A DNA stretch of 64,000 nt, taken from contig JAGKQI010000033.1 in NCBI GenBank assembly GCA_018806915.1, positions 62,001 through 126,000 of the forward strand, in the 5' to 3' direction. The stretch is from Phytophthora colocasiae. Its lineage: Eukaryota; Oomycota; Peronosporomycetes; Peronosporales; Peronosporaceae. Both the position numbers and the translations under genes were made by a program. The notes under the pieces were generated by a model that saw only the letters and a program-made list of their open reading frames with translations, did not search any database and had not been told where the DNA came from. Shown piece after piece: positions 23,847 through 34,432 of the stretch (the first letter of the stretch is position 1; the number at the start of each line of letters is the position of its first letter).

Positions 23847-24351
23847 CTTTTACCAAACAAACATTTTTACGCCACCAAACTTTACCACTCCCACCTACCT
23901 ACAGTACCTGCTTGCTCGTTCCAGCGCCCAACTCGAGTCACCGACACGAGGCTAGATAGACCCTCCTGATTCCGCGGTGTCTTCAGGCGCTGAGGTTATA
24001 AGTGGAATACGATTGCAGACCGCGATGTCCGCGACAGAATGGCCGATGCGTCGGGTGCGCCAGAGCTATATCCACCAGGACACCGATCCATCGAAGACAC
24101 GTCGCTGGGACGCTGGACAGATACCCACCCCACCCCATACCACACCATACGAGGCACACTCGGTGATCCAGGAAACTGATGCAAGTAGATGTATGTGTCC
24201 AATGCATGCTGTAGTTCGAGTCGGTCGGCACGACCTGTGTGGGTGTGTGGTGTGATGTTGTGTGTGGACACGGTCGTGTGTAAGTGTAAGTGTAAGTGTA
24301 TGTGTATGTGTATGTGTATGTATATGTATATGCATTATCTGGCGTGGTTTG

Positions 24352-25966
24352 CGACGGATGGTTTCATCCAGGTGATCCGATCACGACCCAGGTCTTACGC
24401 ATCCGTTGACTGTGGACCAGTCTCGCTCGTAAGGTGACCAGCTTAGGGTTTTCACCAGGAGGTGACAAGTGTGAGGCGGCGGATCGGGCTGAGTGGATTG
24501 AGCGCTCGCTCGAGGGAGTCCTCGGCGTCGAGGGAAGCGAAGGAGGTGAATCGGACATGGTAGAGGGGTGATGGTGCTTGAACGACTTGTGTCCCGGGTG
24601 ACGAATGTGGAAATAAGCCCGAAGTGAGCTGCGCCAGCCCAACTTACGTGCTGGGGGCGGATGTGGTGAAGCGAACGAGAATCTTTCTCGGAAAGGCAAT
24701 ATCAGCCACGAAGCTGAAGAGAGACGGAACAAGCGACAGGGGTACCTGTGATACCCAGATCTGAGGCGAATCAGACGAAGGTACGATGGGTCCCGCCCGG
24801 GAACAGGCAACGGAGATATCTGTGGAAGGTCATTCGAGGGACGTGGAGCTGTGGTCGATGGTGATCGGAGCCCTACCGGGTGGAAGAGTAAGAAGATCAA
24901 AGGTGTTCTCGCGCGATCGGCGATGACGGGGTCCTAAGTGCGTACAATCTTGGCTCACGGCTCGCCCCGGCGCCCTGGAACCTTCTAACGACATGATCCT
25001 GATTCTCCGGGCGGCGACAAAGTGGGATCACGTAGTGATCCTCTCCCGTTTAAGTACGAGACCAACCGGATCGAGCTCAGCCCCAGACTCGGCGTGGACA
25101 CTTCTACCGGCTTGATCATTGTTCTTCAGGCGATGACCAAGTGGGATCACACGACGATCAAACTCCCGGCTAAGTACGAGATCACCTCCCGATTAAGTAT
25201 CGCATCAGCTCCCGATCAGGGTTAGGGGAACCAAGCTAGGGATCAGCTATGTAGCCAGTGTCATGTGATCGTAGGATAGTAAATCAGGATGGGACTAGAA
25301 GGCATAAAGCAGACTCGAATTTGCCCTGAACTACTCATACGCCTGGAACCGGGAACTACATTGACCCCACAAGCATCTGAAGGTAAGGATAGGTGACCTA
25401 GTATAGCGGTTAAGACTGGATAATAGATTGGCCAGCTTCGCTCTATCTAGTGATCTGTCCTTTAAGTGCAAACACCGGATCGGAACGCATTGGTTGTTTA
25501 GCCTAACGATCCGTCGGATCTCACCCCCTCAAGACCCCCGCTAAAGGAAGCGGTAAGCAACGGAAAGGAAGGGTCCAGGCCCCGAATATTGAATTATTGG
25601 AAGACCTGGATCAAGGACCAGGCACCCGGATCAAGGATCGAGAACTCGCCTGCGACCGGGATCAAGTACCCCGAGGTGGAGTGAAGAACTTCCACGCTAC
25701 CTCACTCCCCTGCGACCCACAAGACATTCTTCCCGTCTACAAGACATCCTCGGAAGTCACCTGGAAAAGCGTAACCCGCCTACCGACAGGAACTACACAC
25801 ACAGATCACGGATCATCGGGGGACCCCCTCCGTTAGTCGGTGTCTGGGCACAAGTGGCGATCGGGACCTGCCTCAACGCGATTTTGGCAGATCCGCTCCA
25901 CCACATCACCCATCATCATGGTCGTTCTGCGTCAGATCCGGCTTGATTTGAATCCACTTTACCACA
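24352..25966. other. Unclassified sequence, probably retroelement-derived
   Basis: The array breaks off at 24351 and this sequence has no match elsewhere in the window. It holds a minus-strand frame (24364-24558) and a degenerate direct repeat with a period near 119 bp (24982-25100 and 25101-25200; shared blocks include AAGTGGGATCAC and TAAGTACGAGA). A 79-codon + strand frame at 25597-25836 is low complexity and unconvincing. A TGTC at 25841 could be the outer end of the old LTR that is recognisable from 25967, but I cannot prove this. Confidence 0.4.
24364..24558 (-). CDS. Truncated Ser/Pro-rich N-terminal ORF, possible gag start
   Basis: A 64-codon minus-strand frame opening with ATG at 24558 and rich in Ser, Pro and Arg (it begins MSDSPPSLPSTPRTPSS). 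It stops just before the tRNA-array junction at 24351, so only an N-terminus could remain. The composition fits the disordered head of a retroelement Gag, but there is no diagnostic domain. The longer open frame upstream, to 24900, looks like leader sequence. I do not recognise a family. Confidence 0.25.
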   Translation of the reverse strand: MSDSPPSLPSTPRTPSSERSIHSARSAASHLSPPGENPKLVTLRARLVHSQRMRKTWVVIGSPG

Positions 25967-27042
25967 GAAATATGACCCTCACCGGTGTCTGAGAGTTGTG
26001 AGTGAAGAGAGTTTGGGGCTTCCTTGGAGTCTGGTGTCGGAATTCAGGAAATCCTTCCTGGAGCGATCGGGAGTCGGAATCTCTGGAAACCAAAGTGGTT
26101 TCCAGGAAGTCGGTAGTCTAAGAGAGACAAATCACCAGAGAAAAGTCTGATATCGGTGTCTGAATATCACAAATCCAGAACCGAGACACTTGACTTTCAG
26201 AGGTATACAAAAAATATACAGAGTTCAGGAATATACAAGTATATACAGCCGTTCTTATTCTTTCTAGGCCCTCGAACGGTGGGCTAATACTCCAGGTCAA
26301 CTAGGGACGTGTTACCAGACACCTGGTCTGTCTGGTATCCCTTTCATGTTCGCGCACCACCCTCTAATATAGAGGGAAAATATAAACTAATACAATCGGC
26401 TATATACAACAGTCTACCTTGTACTCTGAAAACGACTGTCTAGTTTCCAGAGCCTGTCCAAACGAGCAATATGAAATGGGCTACCGCTAGAGACAAAACA
26501 AACGACCCAACTAGGATATGGAATAGGCGGGTCCTTTCAGGTCTCTACGTTACCTGATCTCCACCTAAGGGGTCGACGTACGTAATGACGCAGTGGCTTA
26601 AATACCTCTCAAGCGGACTTGTGCAGTTGCAAGCAAATTGAACTCTATTTATCGTTTTATCTTTCACATAACTCTCATATCTTTCTGGTATCTTTTTTCT
26701 TCTTGTCGTCTTTTGCGTCCTTTATGCAGTCAGTCTTCGTATCTCAGGTACTATTGGTCTTTGTATACATCTGGTATACTTGACTTGGTCTCAGTATGCA
26801 GTCGGTGCAGCAGATCTCGATAGGTTGACAGGTAGAGACGTCATTACGGGGGATGTGCAGGTCAGTAATCACTTGAATGCGTGACTTGAACTTGGGTTCA
26901 CTTGGTTTCAGTATGGTGTTGGATCTTCGGTGGTTTCAGAGTCTGATATCCTGGTTTTCAGAGTCTGAAGTCACTTGGTTTTCATAGTCTTGGTCATTCA
27001 GAATTGGGGAAACCAGAGTCTCGAGCAGTACGGAGCATCAAT
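25967..27042 (-). mobile_element. Old LTR, left part, interrupted by the 27043-42145 element
   Basis: Matches the LTRs of the gag-only element (compare 55011 onward with 25967 onward) in the same minus orientation, with visible divergence. It runs out at the target-site copy CAAT (27039-27042), where the + strand gypsy element begins. The remaining right part of the same LTR resumes at 42146. The outer ~150 bp equivalent to 54861-55010 is not recognisable at the left edge. Confidence 0.85.
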
Positions 27043-28895
27043 TGACACGTTGCTAATTACGATTTTTCGAGTGGATATGGACGTTACGCTGTGATGTGAT
27101 TGGATGTATACTGGGTTGTGGGAGAAAGGGAGATGTGGGACGAGATTATGTCCCGTGCGACAATGATGGATCTGTGGAAGAAATATATATATTAACCTTC
27201 ACCTGTACTGCAAAGGGGCCCGAGAGATCAGAAGTGTTCCTCGGAAAAGTGCACAAACTCCGAGAGACAATAACACTCAGTCTGATCACCGGACTTTCCC
27301 CGACGATGAGTGCCTAAAGGTTGGCAGAAAGTCTCTCAGAAGAATGTATCTCTGAGAGACCTCATCCCGTTGCCGTCCTGTGTGACGATGATGGTTCAAG
27401 GAATACAGTTATACCCACAAGATACCAAGTATCGCGCACCGGACGTAGCACCCCGCGCATATCCCAACTGGACTTCGTGCGTTGTAGCATACGTGCTCCG
27501 CACCCTGAAAACACTCATGGATTTCTGGTATCACGCATGGAAACTCTGATATCACACCATGAAGTCTGACGTACATGAGTCCGACGTACATGAAGTCCGA
27601 CGTACTTGAGTCCGACGTACATGAGTCTGACGAACATGATTCTGGTAACACAAGTCTGATGTGTCCGGCTTATATAAGCAATATTTCAGACATTGCCAGT
27701 TTCCGATGAACAGACTCCCACGTACAAGACTCCGATGATCAGACCCAAGTGTCATGACTCTGGTATTACGACTCTGATGTACATGATTCCGGAGTACATG
27801 GTTCCGATGATCATGTCTCCGACGTACATGATTCCAGACCCTGATGAACAGGATACCAGACTCTGACACTCTGAAGTCCACCCCCATACTGAAACCAAGT
27901 GTACCCAACACGACCTCACGCAATCAAGTGAAACGCAACCTGCTCATCCCTGTAATGACATCATTAAGTGTCGACTCGACAAGATCCGCTGTACCGACTA
28001 CCATAGTGAGCCCAAGTGAAAGTTCCTGAGTTATACTGAGACCAAGTGTATATGAGAATATGGAAGATAGAAGACAGAGAGATACGAGATATGTAACCAG
28101 AGTTCAATTTATCTTGTCACGAACAAGTCTATCTGCCTGCTGCTTCTTGTAAGTATTAGGCCACAACAAAGCTTTGAGTTGTGTAATCTCTCACCTATCA
28201 AGCCCCTTTAGGTGGAGATCAGCGTAACGAAGAGACCTGAGAGGACCCACCTATTCCATTTACTAGTTGGGTCGTTTGTTTTGTCTCTAGCGGTAGCCCA
28301 TTTCATATTGTACGTTTGGACAGGTTTTGGGAGCTAGACAGTCGCTCTCAAGACGCTCGGTAGACTGTTATATAACTGATAGTATTGGTTTATTTTTTCC
28401 CTCTATATATTAGAGGGTGGTGCGCGAAAGTTACGGGAATACCAGACAGACCAGGTGTCTGGTGAACATTTCCCTAGTTGACCTGGAGAACTAGCCCACT
28501 GCTCAAGGGCCAGGAAAGAATAAGAGCAGCTATATATTTGTATATCGGAACTCTATATTGCGGTTATCTCGGAAGTCTAGTGACAGGACTTCCCATTGTA
28601 TTAATCTCTCTTTTGCCTTCAGAAATCTCTGGTGTACACAAGTGTTCACCGGAAAACGTTCGACTCTCAAGCGCTCCTGTGAGGACCAGAAGGACATCCG
28701 ACGGTCTACGCAAGGAACCCTCACTCTCACGACCCCGGCGAGGGTCTCATTACCAAGACAACGAACCTACGAGGACAGCACAAGGTAACACACGCCCACC
28801 TTGCTGTGCGACTCTGGTATCACTACCGGTAGTCACACTTCCAGGTTCACTGTACGCCCCTGCACCGCGGTAAAAGTTGCACCGACTTCGCGACA
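27043..28895 (+). repeat. 5' LTR (1853 bp) of the gypsy element
   Basis: Starts TGACACGTTGC and ends GACTTCGCGACA. It matches 38104-42145 after subtraction of the inserted DNA transposon. Small differences include a GC indel in the CACCCCGCG context and a few bases near 28720. A run of degenerate TCCGACGTACATGA-like motifs lies at 27561-27650. I see no coding sequence in it. Confidence 0.95.
27561..27650 (+). repeat. Short degenerate tandem motif inside the LTR
   Basis: About six copies of a 14-17 bp motif close to TCCGACGTACATGAG. Related but looser copies continue to about 27840. The 3' LTR keeps the same tract near 38626-38706. Its position inside an LTR is compatible with a regulatory repeat, but there is no direct evidence of function. 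Confidence 0.7.
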
Positions 28896-28897
28896 AC

Positions 28898-28913
28898 AGG
28901 TGCGCGTGCCCGG
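28898..28913 (+). other. Primer-binding site of the gypsy element
   Basis: Two bases after the 5' LTR the sequence reads AGGTGCGCGTGCCCGG, which is 15 of 16 bases complementary to a tRNA 3' end CCGGGCACGCGCACCA. The related element at 54861-62677 has the perfect 16-base version. Confidence 0.8.
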
Positions 28914-28987
28914 ATCTTGGTATCGTGATATCACCGGATCTAAGAGAGTTTGAGAAGAGGGTTTCCTGTCAAGCGTCTATATTCAAG

Positions 28988-30733
28988 ATGGCTTCACATG
29001 GAACTACGAGAGGAGGACGTCGGGGACGCGGTGGTCGCAGTATGGCGACACGTCAGTCGAAGCGTCTTCAAGGTCTTCCGCCTGACGAACAACCCGACTT
29101 GGATGCTGTTCAGAGGGCGGCACGCGAGAAGAGGAAGGCTGCACGTGAAAAGGAAGCAGTCGAGGAGGTGAACGTCCCGGAACCGGCGGTCGAAGACCAG
29201 CCTGCTGCGGAGCCTGAAGCCCAAGAGACACCCGATGTGTCTGGCGAACAAGGTTCTGAGGAAGGTCCGTCCGAAGCTGAAGCTTCTGGTGACGAGGTGG
29301 CCACTGCCCGTGAGGGTAGTGATGAGGCGTCTGAGGGAGGCGCCGACGTGGTTGAGTCCCCGGAGGTCATTGACTTGTGTTCTGAGTCGACGGCTTCTGG
29401 GAAGTCCGTGGGGGAAGTGAAGACGGAACCCGGACTGGTTGATGAATGTGTCTCGAAGACTCCAAAGTCCGAAGACACTCCGATGTCTGACGACATGCCG
29501 ATGAAGTCCGAAGATTCTCTGAAGACACCGTCTGATGAGTCTGGGAGGGCTGATTCGCTGGATGGAGAACGTGCCCTGAAGTACGTACGCCGTGAGTTCC
29601 GCCGCTGGAGGTACATGGACGCTGGAAGAAATGTTCCGCCGAACGTCGAATACGCCTGGCGAACAGCGAAGCCTGACGCAAATGTCTTTCAGAAGGCTGC
29701 GGCAGCGACGGGCGACTACATCAAGTGGCGGTGTTCTTCAGTATTCCCTGAAGACATGTGGATATCGGAGTTCTGCTTGAGGCGCCATAGTTTTGGCCGA
29801 ATCCAAGACTTGTCGTACGTCGAGATCTCGATGAATACTCTGACGGCACCTGAATGCGTCGCTGTCCTTCAGACGATGCTGTATGAAGCAGGATTTGCGT
29901 TCCAGAACCTGCTACCGAGGTGGTCTCAGACCCAAGCGTCTGCTATCTTCGAACCTCAAGTGCGCAGTGTGGCGACGGAGCTTCAGAGCCGACTTGCTGA
30001 AGAACTGGTTGAGTGGGCCACTGTGACCGCCAGGTCACAGGTTAATCGACTCCCAGAAGACACAAAAGCAGGTAACGAAGCACGTCAAGGCGAAGCTGAT
30101 GGTATATTACGCGATGAGAAGGCTGACCTACAAGGACGACAGCTGATTATGAGACTTCGGGTGACCGGACTCAGAGTCACACATAGTTCCGACGGGTCCA
30201 GCAGCGGAGAGCCGCCGCAGTCCAAGCGCCTACAGCATGGTCCGCCGCGCCAACAAGTCTCGTCGACACCATCTGCACTGTCGACGCCATCGCTGAGTTC
30301 GCTGCCGGTATACGAGAGTCACTCTGCTAGCACTCGTTTGGAGTCTGGCGTGCCAATGTCTGAAGATCGAGGTAGCTCTCTGACGACTGATGCGCCTGTG
30401 CCAAGTGTTATTGGGACCTCGCGTACGTCTGATGATCACCCGTCGGGACTCCAGACCTCTCGTGGAAGCTCCACAGACTCGTCGCTGATGTCCATGAGTC
30501 GAGGGGCGTCTGCACATATGCCGTTGTCTGTCGGAGGTCTGGCGATGATCGCCCAAGGTGCTGATGCCGGAGGAATGGTCGCCGGAGAGTCTATGGGAAT
30601 CCACGTGACACGAACGCTGATGCCGGTGAAGTCGGAGCCTGAAGACTTCGAGATGTTGGAAGAGAAGAAAGAGGTCATAGCGATCCTCAGGGTTCTGGAG
30701 AACTTTCGGGCTCTGGTAACACGAGTCCCGTGA
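28988..30733 (+). pseudogene. gag: Gag N-terminal region fused by deletion to RNase H
   Basis: ATG at 28988, about 90 bp after the LTR. The protein opens with an RGG-rich basic segment and a TRQSKRLQG motif, followed by a long acidic Glu/Ser/Pro-rich disordered region. It aligns by eye with the first two thirds of the protein at 58068-60905 (shared stretches such as GERALKYVRREFRRW and SVFPEDMWISEF). Similarity stops near 30655, where the frame enters residues typical of the start of a gypsy RNase H (KKEVIAILRVLENFRALV), then hits a stop at 30731. The Gag coiled coil, capsid-like domain, protease and reverse transcriptase are lost at this junction. Confidence 0.85.
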
Positions 30734-30906
30734 TCACGGTGTACACCAGACATTCGGTGCTGAAATGGCTCCTGTCATCCAGTTCGGCTGATGGTCGGAA
30801 CGTGAAGTGGGGATTGAAGTTGTCACATTGGAACTTGGAGATTCGCAGGATCCAGCGAGATGAAGATGGTCTCCCGGCTATTCTTGGAGCGGGCATCACA
30901 CCGTGA
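30659..30906 (+). pseudogene. pol: Remnant of the gypsy-type RNase H domain
   Basis: Continues from the gag fusion and shifts frame at about 30730. The second frame contains VYTRHSVLKWLL and SHWNLEIRRIQRDEDGLP, matching the usual connection-to-RNase H tail of Ty3/gypsy polymerases (TDHxALKWLL ... W...L....I.YRxGxxN.xADALSR) with degeneration of the last motif. It ends at a TGA at 30904-30906, overlapping the next frame. The catalytic part of the domain is missing. Confidence 0.75.
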
Positions 30907-32368
30907 ACACCTCGATGAGGTCTCTGAAAACCTCATCCCCGTCAAGGGGCGAGTCAAACCTCCAGCACCCATTAGCGTGGAGATGCTAGAGGCTGATTAC
31001 CGAGGTTGTGTTCTGAGTTTTGATGGTGCCGCCAAGACATCCACTCGCCTGGGAAGCTGCGGATGTGTGCTCTGGGAGCTCCCGGGGTGGAACATCCTGG
31101 AAGCCCAAGGGTTCGCTCTGAAAGACGTCACTGTGAATGACTCAGAGTACTGTGGTCTGATCAATGGATTGAAGTTAGCTTTGGAACGTGGTATCCGAGA
31201 CTTGGTGGTTGTCGAAGACTCTCGTATCGCTATCCAGCAAGCTCAAGGACTGATCAATTGTAATCAGGCGAACCTGCAGCGGAAATTGGCCGAGTTTGAG
31301 TCTCTGAAGATCAAGTTCCAGTCTCTGAAGCTAGTGCACGTGAAGCGTGAGTTCAATCAAGCAGCGGACTATTTGACGTCCAAGACTCTTGTTCTTGGCG
31401 AGTCCTGGCAGGTCCAAGACCCTGACGAACTGACTCATCTGAAACTGGTGTCCAAGATCCCAGAGAAGTTGATAAAGCCTCCCGAAGGGGTGTCTTCTGA
31501 AGCCCCGGACGATGTTCACCAGACCTCTGGTGAACATGATTGTACACCGGAGATGGATGACCCAGGGCCAGAGTCTGCGCCCCTGCCTCATGCTGCCAAG
31601 GTGCTTGTTGCCATCACTCGTGCACGCAATCAGGAAGAAGCAAACCTACCAGGTGACGTGGAGGCTCGTGAACCTATGGGCCCACTGGAGTTTCAGGAAG
31701 AACGCTGGCGGAGGATCAAAGTTCACCAGACTCAAGATGTTCATCTGGCAGAACTCATCAAGTTCCTTAAGGGTGACGTGGGAGATCTACCACGACCCCG
31801 AGTAAGGAAGCTAGCCAGTATTGCCGATGATTTCATCTTGGATTCCAGAGACGTTTTGTACCGCCTCAGCCGGGCTACCAGGGAACGTCCGAGAGACATG
31901 GTCGATGAACTCAGACTTGTGGTTCCCAGAGACTTGCATGCTGATATGCTGCACTATGCTCATGGGGATTACCAAGGTGCTCACCAGGGAATCAAACGTA
32001 CGTTCGAGAAGCTGAGCTCCGAGTTCTACTGGATTGGTATGTACGCGGATGTGGAAAGGTTCGTCAAGGAGTGTATGGACTGTGCTAGTGGCAAGGGGCG
32101 TCCCCCGAATCCTGGACCGTCGCCTGGCAACATCGAGCCCAGTCGACCTTTTGAAGTGGTGTCCATGGATTTCGTGACGCACATGCTAAAGTCTGCCAGA
32201 GGCAACACGTTCCTGTTGTTGTTCCAAGACATGTTCTCAGGCTATGTGATGTGCAAGCCTATGAGTATTACTACGGCTCAAGATGTCGCTGAGGCCTACG
32301 AGGAACGTGTCTTCCGGAATTTCGGAGCTAGTTCCCTGATACCCATGATCAAGATCCTCGGTTCATGA
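30860..32368 (+). pseudogene. pol: Second (archaeal-type) RNase H, integrase zinc finger and first part of integrase core
   Basis: A 502-codon frame. Residues about 45-175 form a type I RNase H with the full acidic set: D55 in SFDGAAK, E96 in SEYCGL, D120 in VEDSR and D170 in FNQAADYL. An extra RNase H of this kind upstream of integrase is known from plant Tat-type and some oomycete gypsy elements. The integrase HHCC finger follows (H368, H375, C405, C408), and then the first catalytic Asp at D437 in SMDFVT. A 1-nt frameshift near 32340 moves the second Asp (HDQDPRF, 32344-32364) into the next frame. The listed start is only the first in-frame Met; the natural polyprotein would be longer. Confidence 0.88.
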
Positions 32369-33345
32369 GTGAAGTGTTCAGGTGTTTCCGGGATCTCCTG
32401 GGAAGCAGACAACGAGCGACTCTGGCGTACCGTCCCCAGGCAAATGGCCAACAAGAACGGTCTGTTCAGACGGTCGTGCGCGCCATCAAGGCCTACATCG
32501 CCGAAGCTGATCAGAGTGACTGGGACGACCACGCCGAGCGTCTGATGTTCGCATTGAACACTTCCTTCGATGCGACCCGTCTGGAAACACCATTTTTCCT
32601 GGTGCATGGATGGGATGCTCACGGGACTGTGTCCGCGATGCTTGGTCCAAAGCCTTCTGGTGTACAAGAGCGCACTGCTTATGAGTGGCGTCGGAAGATG
32701 CAGCGAGATTACAGCTACGCTCAAGCCTGTGCTGAAGAACTTCAGAAGAAGGCCAAGCGGGAGCGTTCTGAAGAACAGACCCGAAAGTGGAAGGAGTTGT
32801 CGGAACGTCTGAAGTCCGGATTTGCCGTCGGTGATGCCGTGTGGCTCTACATCCCCAAGGTACAAACGGGGTTGAGTCGGAAGCTCGCACACATGTGGCA
32901 TGGTCCTTTCCGGATTGAAGAGATGTTGGATGATTTTCGTGTGAAACTGAAGGTCGAGGACACCGGGTATCGGGTGAACCCTTGGGTGCATATAAGTCGC
33001 CTGAAACCGAGAGCCTTGTTTCCCAGAAGACCGACTGTGGAACTTGATGTCCATGAGGATGATGACTTTGATGCAGCACTGTTGCCAGAAGACAGTTGGG
33101 AGCCCGACACCGAGAATGATGAATACGAAGTGGAAAAGATAATAGACACTCGGTGGAGTAAGCGTACCAGGACCTCCAAGAGACTTCGCGAATATTTGGT
33201 TAAGTGGAAGGGGTACGACGAGACAGAGTGGCTACCCTTGTCAAAGCTGAACTGTGGCGCTTTGCTATATGAGTTCAATCAGAGCGCACGAGCGCGAGCT
33301 CGTTTCCAGGCAATGCAAGCTGGAGACGATCACCCCAGAGTTTAA
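32344..33345 (+). pseudogene. pol: Integrase core (rest) and C-terminal chromodomain
   Basis: Continues integrase one frame over. It contains HDQDPRFMS with the second Asp, then AYRPQANGQQERSVQTV with the catalytic Glu, completing D-D-E across the frameshift. The GPFRI and VHISRLKP motifs belong to the integrase C-terminal region. The last ~55 residues form a chromodomain (EVEKIID ... EYLVKWKGYDETEWLPLS) with the aromatic and acidic positions kept. Chromodomains on gypsy integrases direct insertion to heterochromatin in known families. The first ATG in this frame is 32365, and the frame stays open to 33345. Confidence 0.88.
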
Positions 33346-33731
33346 ACTCTAAAACCTATTCTGAAAACTCTGGTGAACAGTGATGTTCACCGGGCGATGT
33401 ATTTCAGAGATGAGGTGTCTGAGAGACATGTCTTTCGGAAATGCGATTTCGGGGATACGTGACTCCCAGAGATGATGATTGTTATGTGAATTTGTATGGA
33501 GATGATTTTGTGGTTGTGTGTGTATGATGGAATTTTACGAAGTGGATTATGATGATGCTATGAGAAGAGGATTACTGAACGACATGTGAGGATGTTAAAG
33601 GAGAAAGGTCGTCGGAGAACTATATTTGGAATTGTTACTACGCTACGATATGCAGACGACTAAGTTGTTCTGGAAGAAGAAGTGTAGTTCCCCGGAGATG
33701 TCGTGAAGGGTACACCAGGCTTCTGGCGTAC
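33346..33731 (+). other. Non-coding stretch after integrase
   Basis: AT-rich sequence between the integrase stop and the antisense gene fragment. I see no convincing coding frame, repeat or RNA gene. Confidence 0.5.
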
Positions 33732-34112
33732 TTACTTCAGAGAGACAGGATTTTCGGCGCGTTCAGCGGGCGTCAGAGCTTGTTTCCGGAGATCGGATGG
33801 CACGAATTCCATCCAGTCCTTGTCGGAAGACGCTGTGGCCCACTGCGTGCGCGCTGGTTCCGCTGCGTCGATAGCTTCAAGCTGCTTGCGTAAGCTCAGA
33901 CACTTGGGACCTCCGATGTCACGTGCACGCGGGTCTTGCCAGATCCATGGGCAATATTTGTCTGGGATCTTCCAGATACCAGGCTCGAACATGAGCGTAT
34001 CCGGGAAATCCTTGTGCTTCAGAATCTTGGACACTGCCCCTCGGTATTGGCGTAGTAGAGATGTGATAACCCTGACTACTGGAACAAGTTCTGCGAGAAG
34101 TGTCGTCGCTCA
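33732..34112 (-). pseudogene. C-terminal-like fragment of the antisense gene
   Basis: Minus-strand frame, open from about 34112, with protein-like composition rich in Trp, Pro and charged residues (for example FEPGIWKIPDKYCPWIWQD and SDKDWMEFVP). It lies downstream of the large antisense ORF (35127-37858) in the same orientation, separated from it by the + strand zinc-knuckle/protease segment. I infer that it was the continuation of that gene. There is no recognisable domain. Confidence 0.5.
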
Positions 34113-34367
34113 GGCCATTCAGAAGAAAACTGCTGGAGAGACATTGTCTGTGACAGATGTCAGGAGAAAGGTCACCCGAGCAGGATGTGCCGAGTACCGC
34201 CGTGTGAGGTTTGCGGAAAGGTGCACTCTGGGAGACCATGCGAAGACATCAAGACTCTGGAATCCCTCAAGAAACTAGCCCGTCAAGGTACACTGAAGGA
34301 CCTGCCGGATCACCTAGTGGAGAGACTCCTGGGTGACGAGTCTGACTCTGGGAAACAGTTAAACTAG
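34059..34367 (+). pseudogene. gag: Nucleocapsid zinc-knuckle fragment
   Basis: The frame contains CEKCRRSGHSEENC and CDRCQEKGHPSRMC, two exact C-x2-C-x4-H-x4-C knuckles, and a third shorter knuckle (CEVCGKVHSGRPC). In gypsy elements this is the C-terminus of Gag, normally upstream of protease. Here it sits after integrase, a displaced position. It ends at a TAG at 34365-34367. Confidence 0.88.
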
Positions 34368-34432
34368 CAAGCCCGTCGGATGGGGATCCGAAACGCGCCG
34401 GACAAGGCACACCCCCAGAGTTATGTGTTCTA

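Larger units (their letters stand above)
1..24351 (+). repeat. Tandem array of ~636-bp units, each with one tRNA-Ala(CGC) gene
   Basis: Thirty-eight successive units in the same orientation, with tRNA starts spaced 625-643 bp apart. The window opens inside a unit, so the array continues to the left. Unit order is: tRNA gene; T-runs; a spacer with CCACTCCCACCTACCTACAG; a GC-rich block of about 200 bp; a short CCACACCATA repeat; then a G/T-rich block of about 190 bp that leads into the next tRNA. Differences between units are mostly homopolymer length, copy number of short motifs, and a few substitutions. The last unit stops at 24351, about 100 bp before where its tRNA should begin. Short open frames recur in every unit, but they run through the tRNA and change frame with each T-run, so I read none as protein-coding. 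Confidence 0.97.

Noticed and set aside
1..24351. Recurrent ORFs of 60-140 codons in each array unit
   Set aside because: They run through the tRNA gene, change C-terminus whenever a T-run changes length, exist on both strands at once and have repeat-like composition. They reflect the repeat, not protein genes.
1..24351. CRISPR-like array because of regular repeats
   Set aside because: Units are ~636 bp, spacers are also conserved, and each contains a tRNA. No cas-like gene is present and the window is eukaryotic.
1..24351. A 5S rRNA or other known RNA gene in the array spacer
   Set aside because: I compared the GC-rich spacer with the 5S consensus and with tRNA-like B boxes and saw no match on either strand.
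32296..33079. Long minus-strand ORFs opposite integrase
   Set aside because: Antisense shadows of the integrase and chromodomain coding sequence, unlike 35127-37858, which has no coding partner on the + strand.
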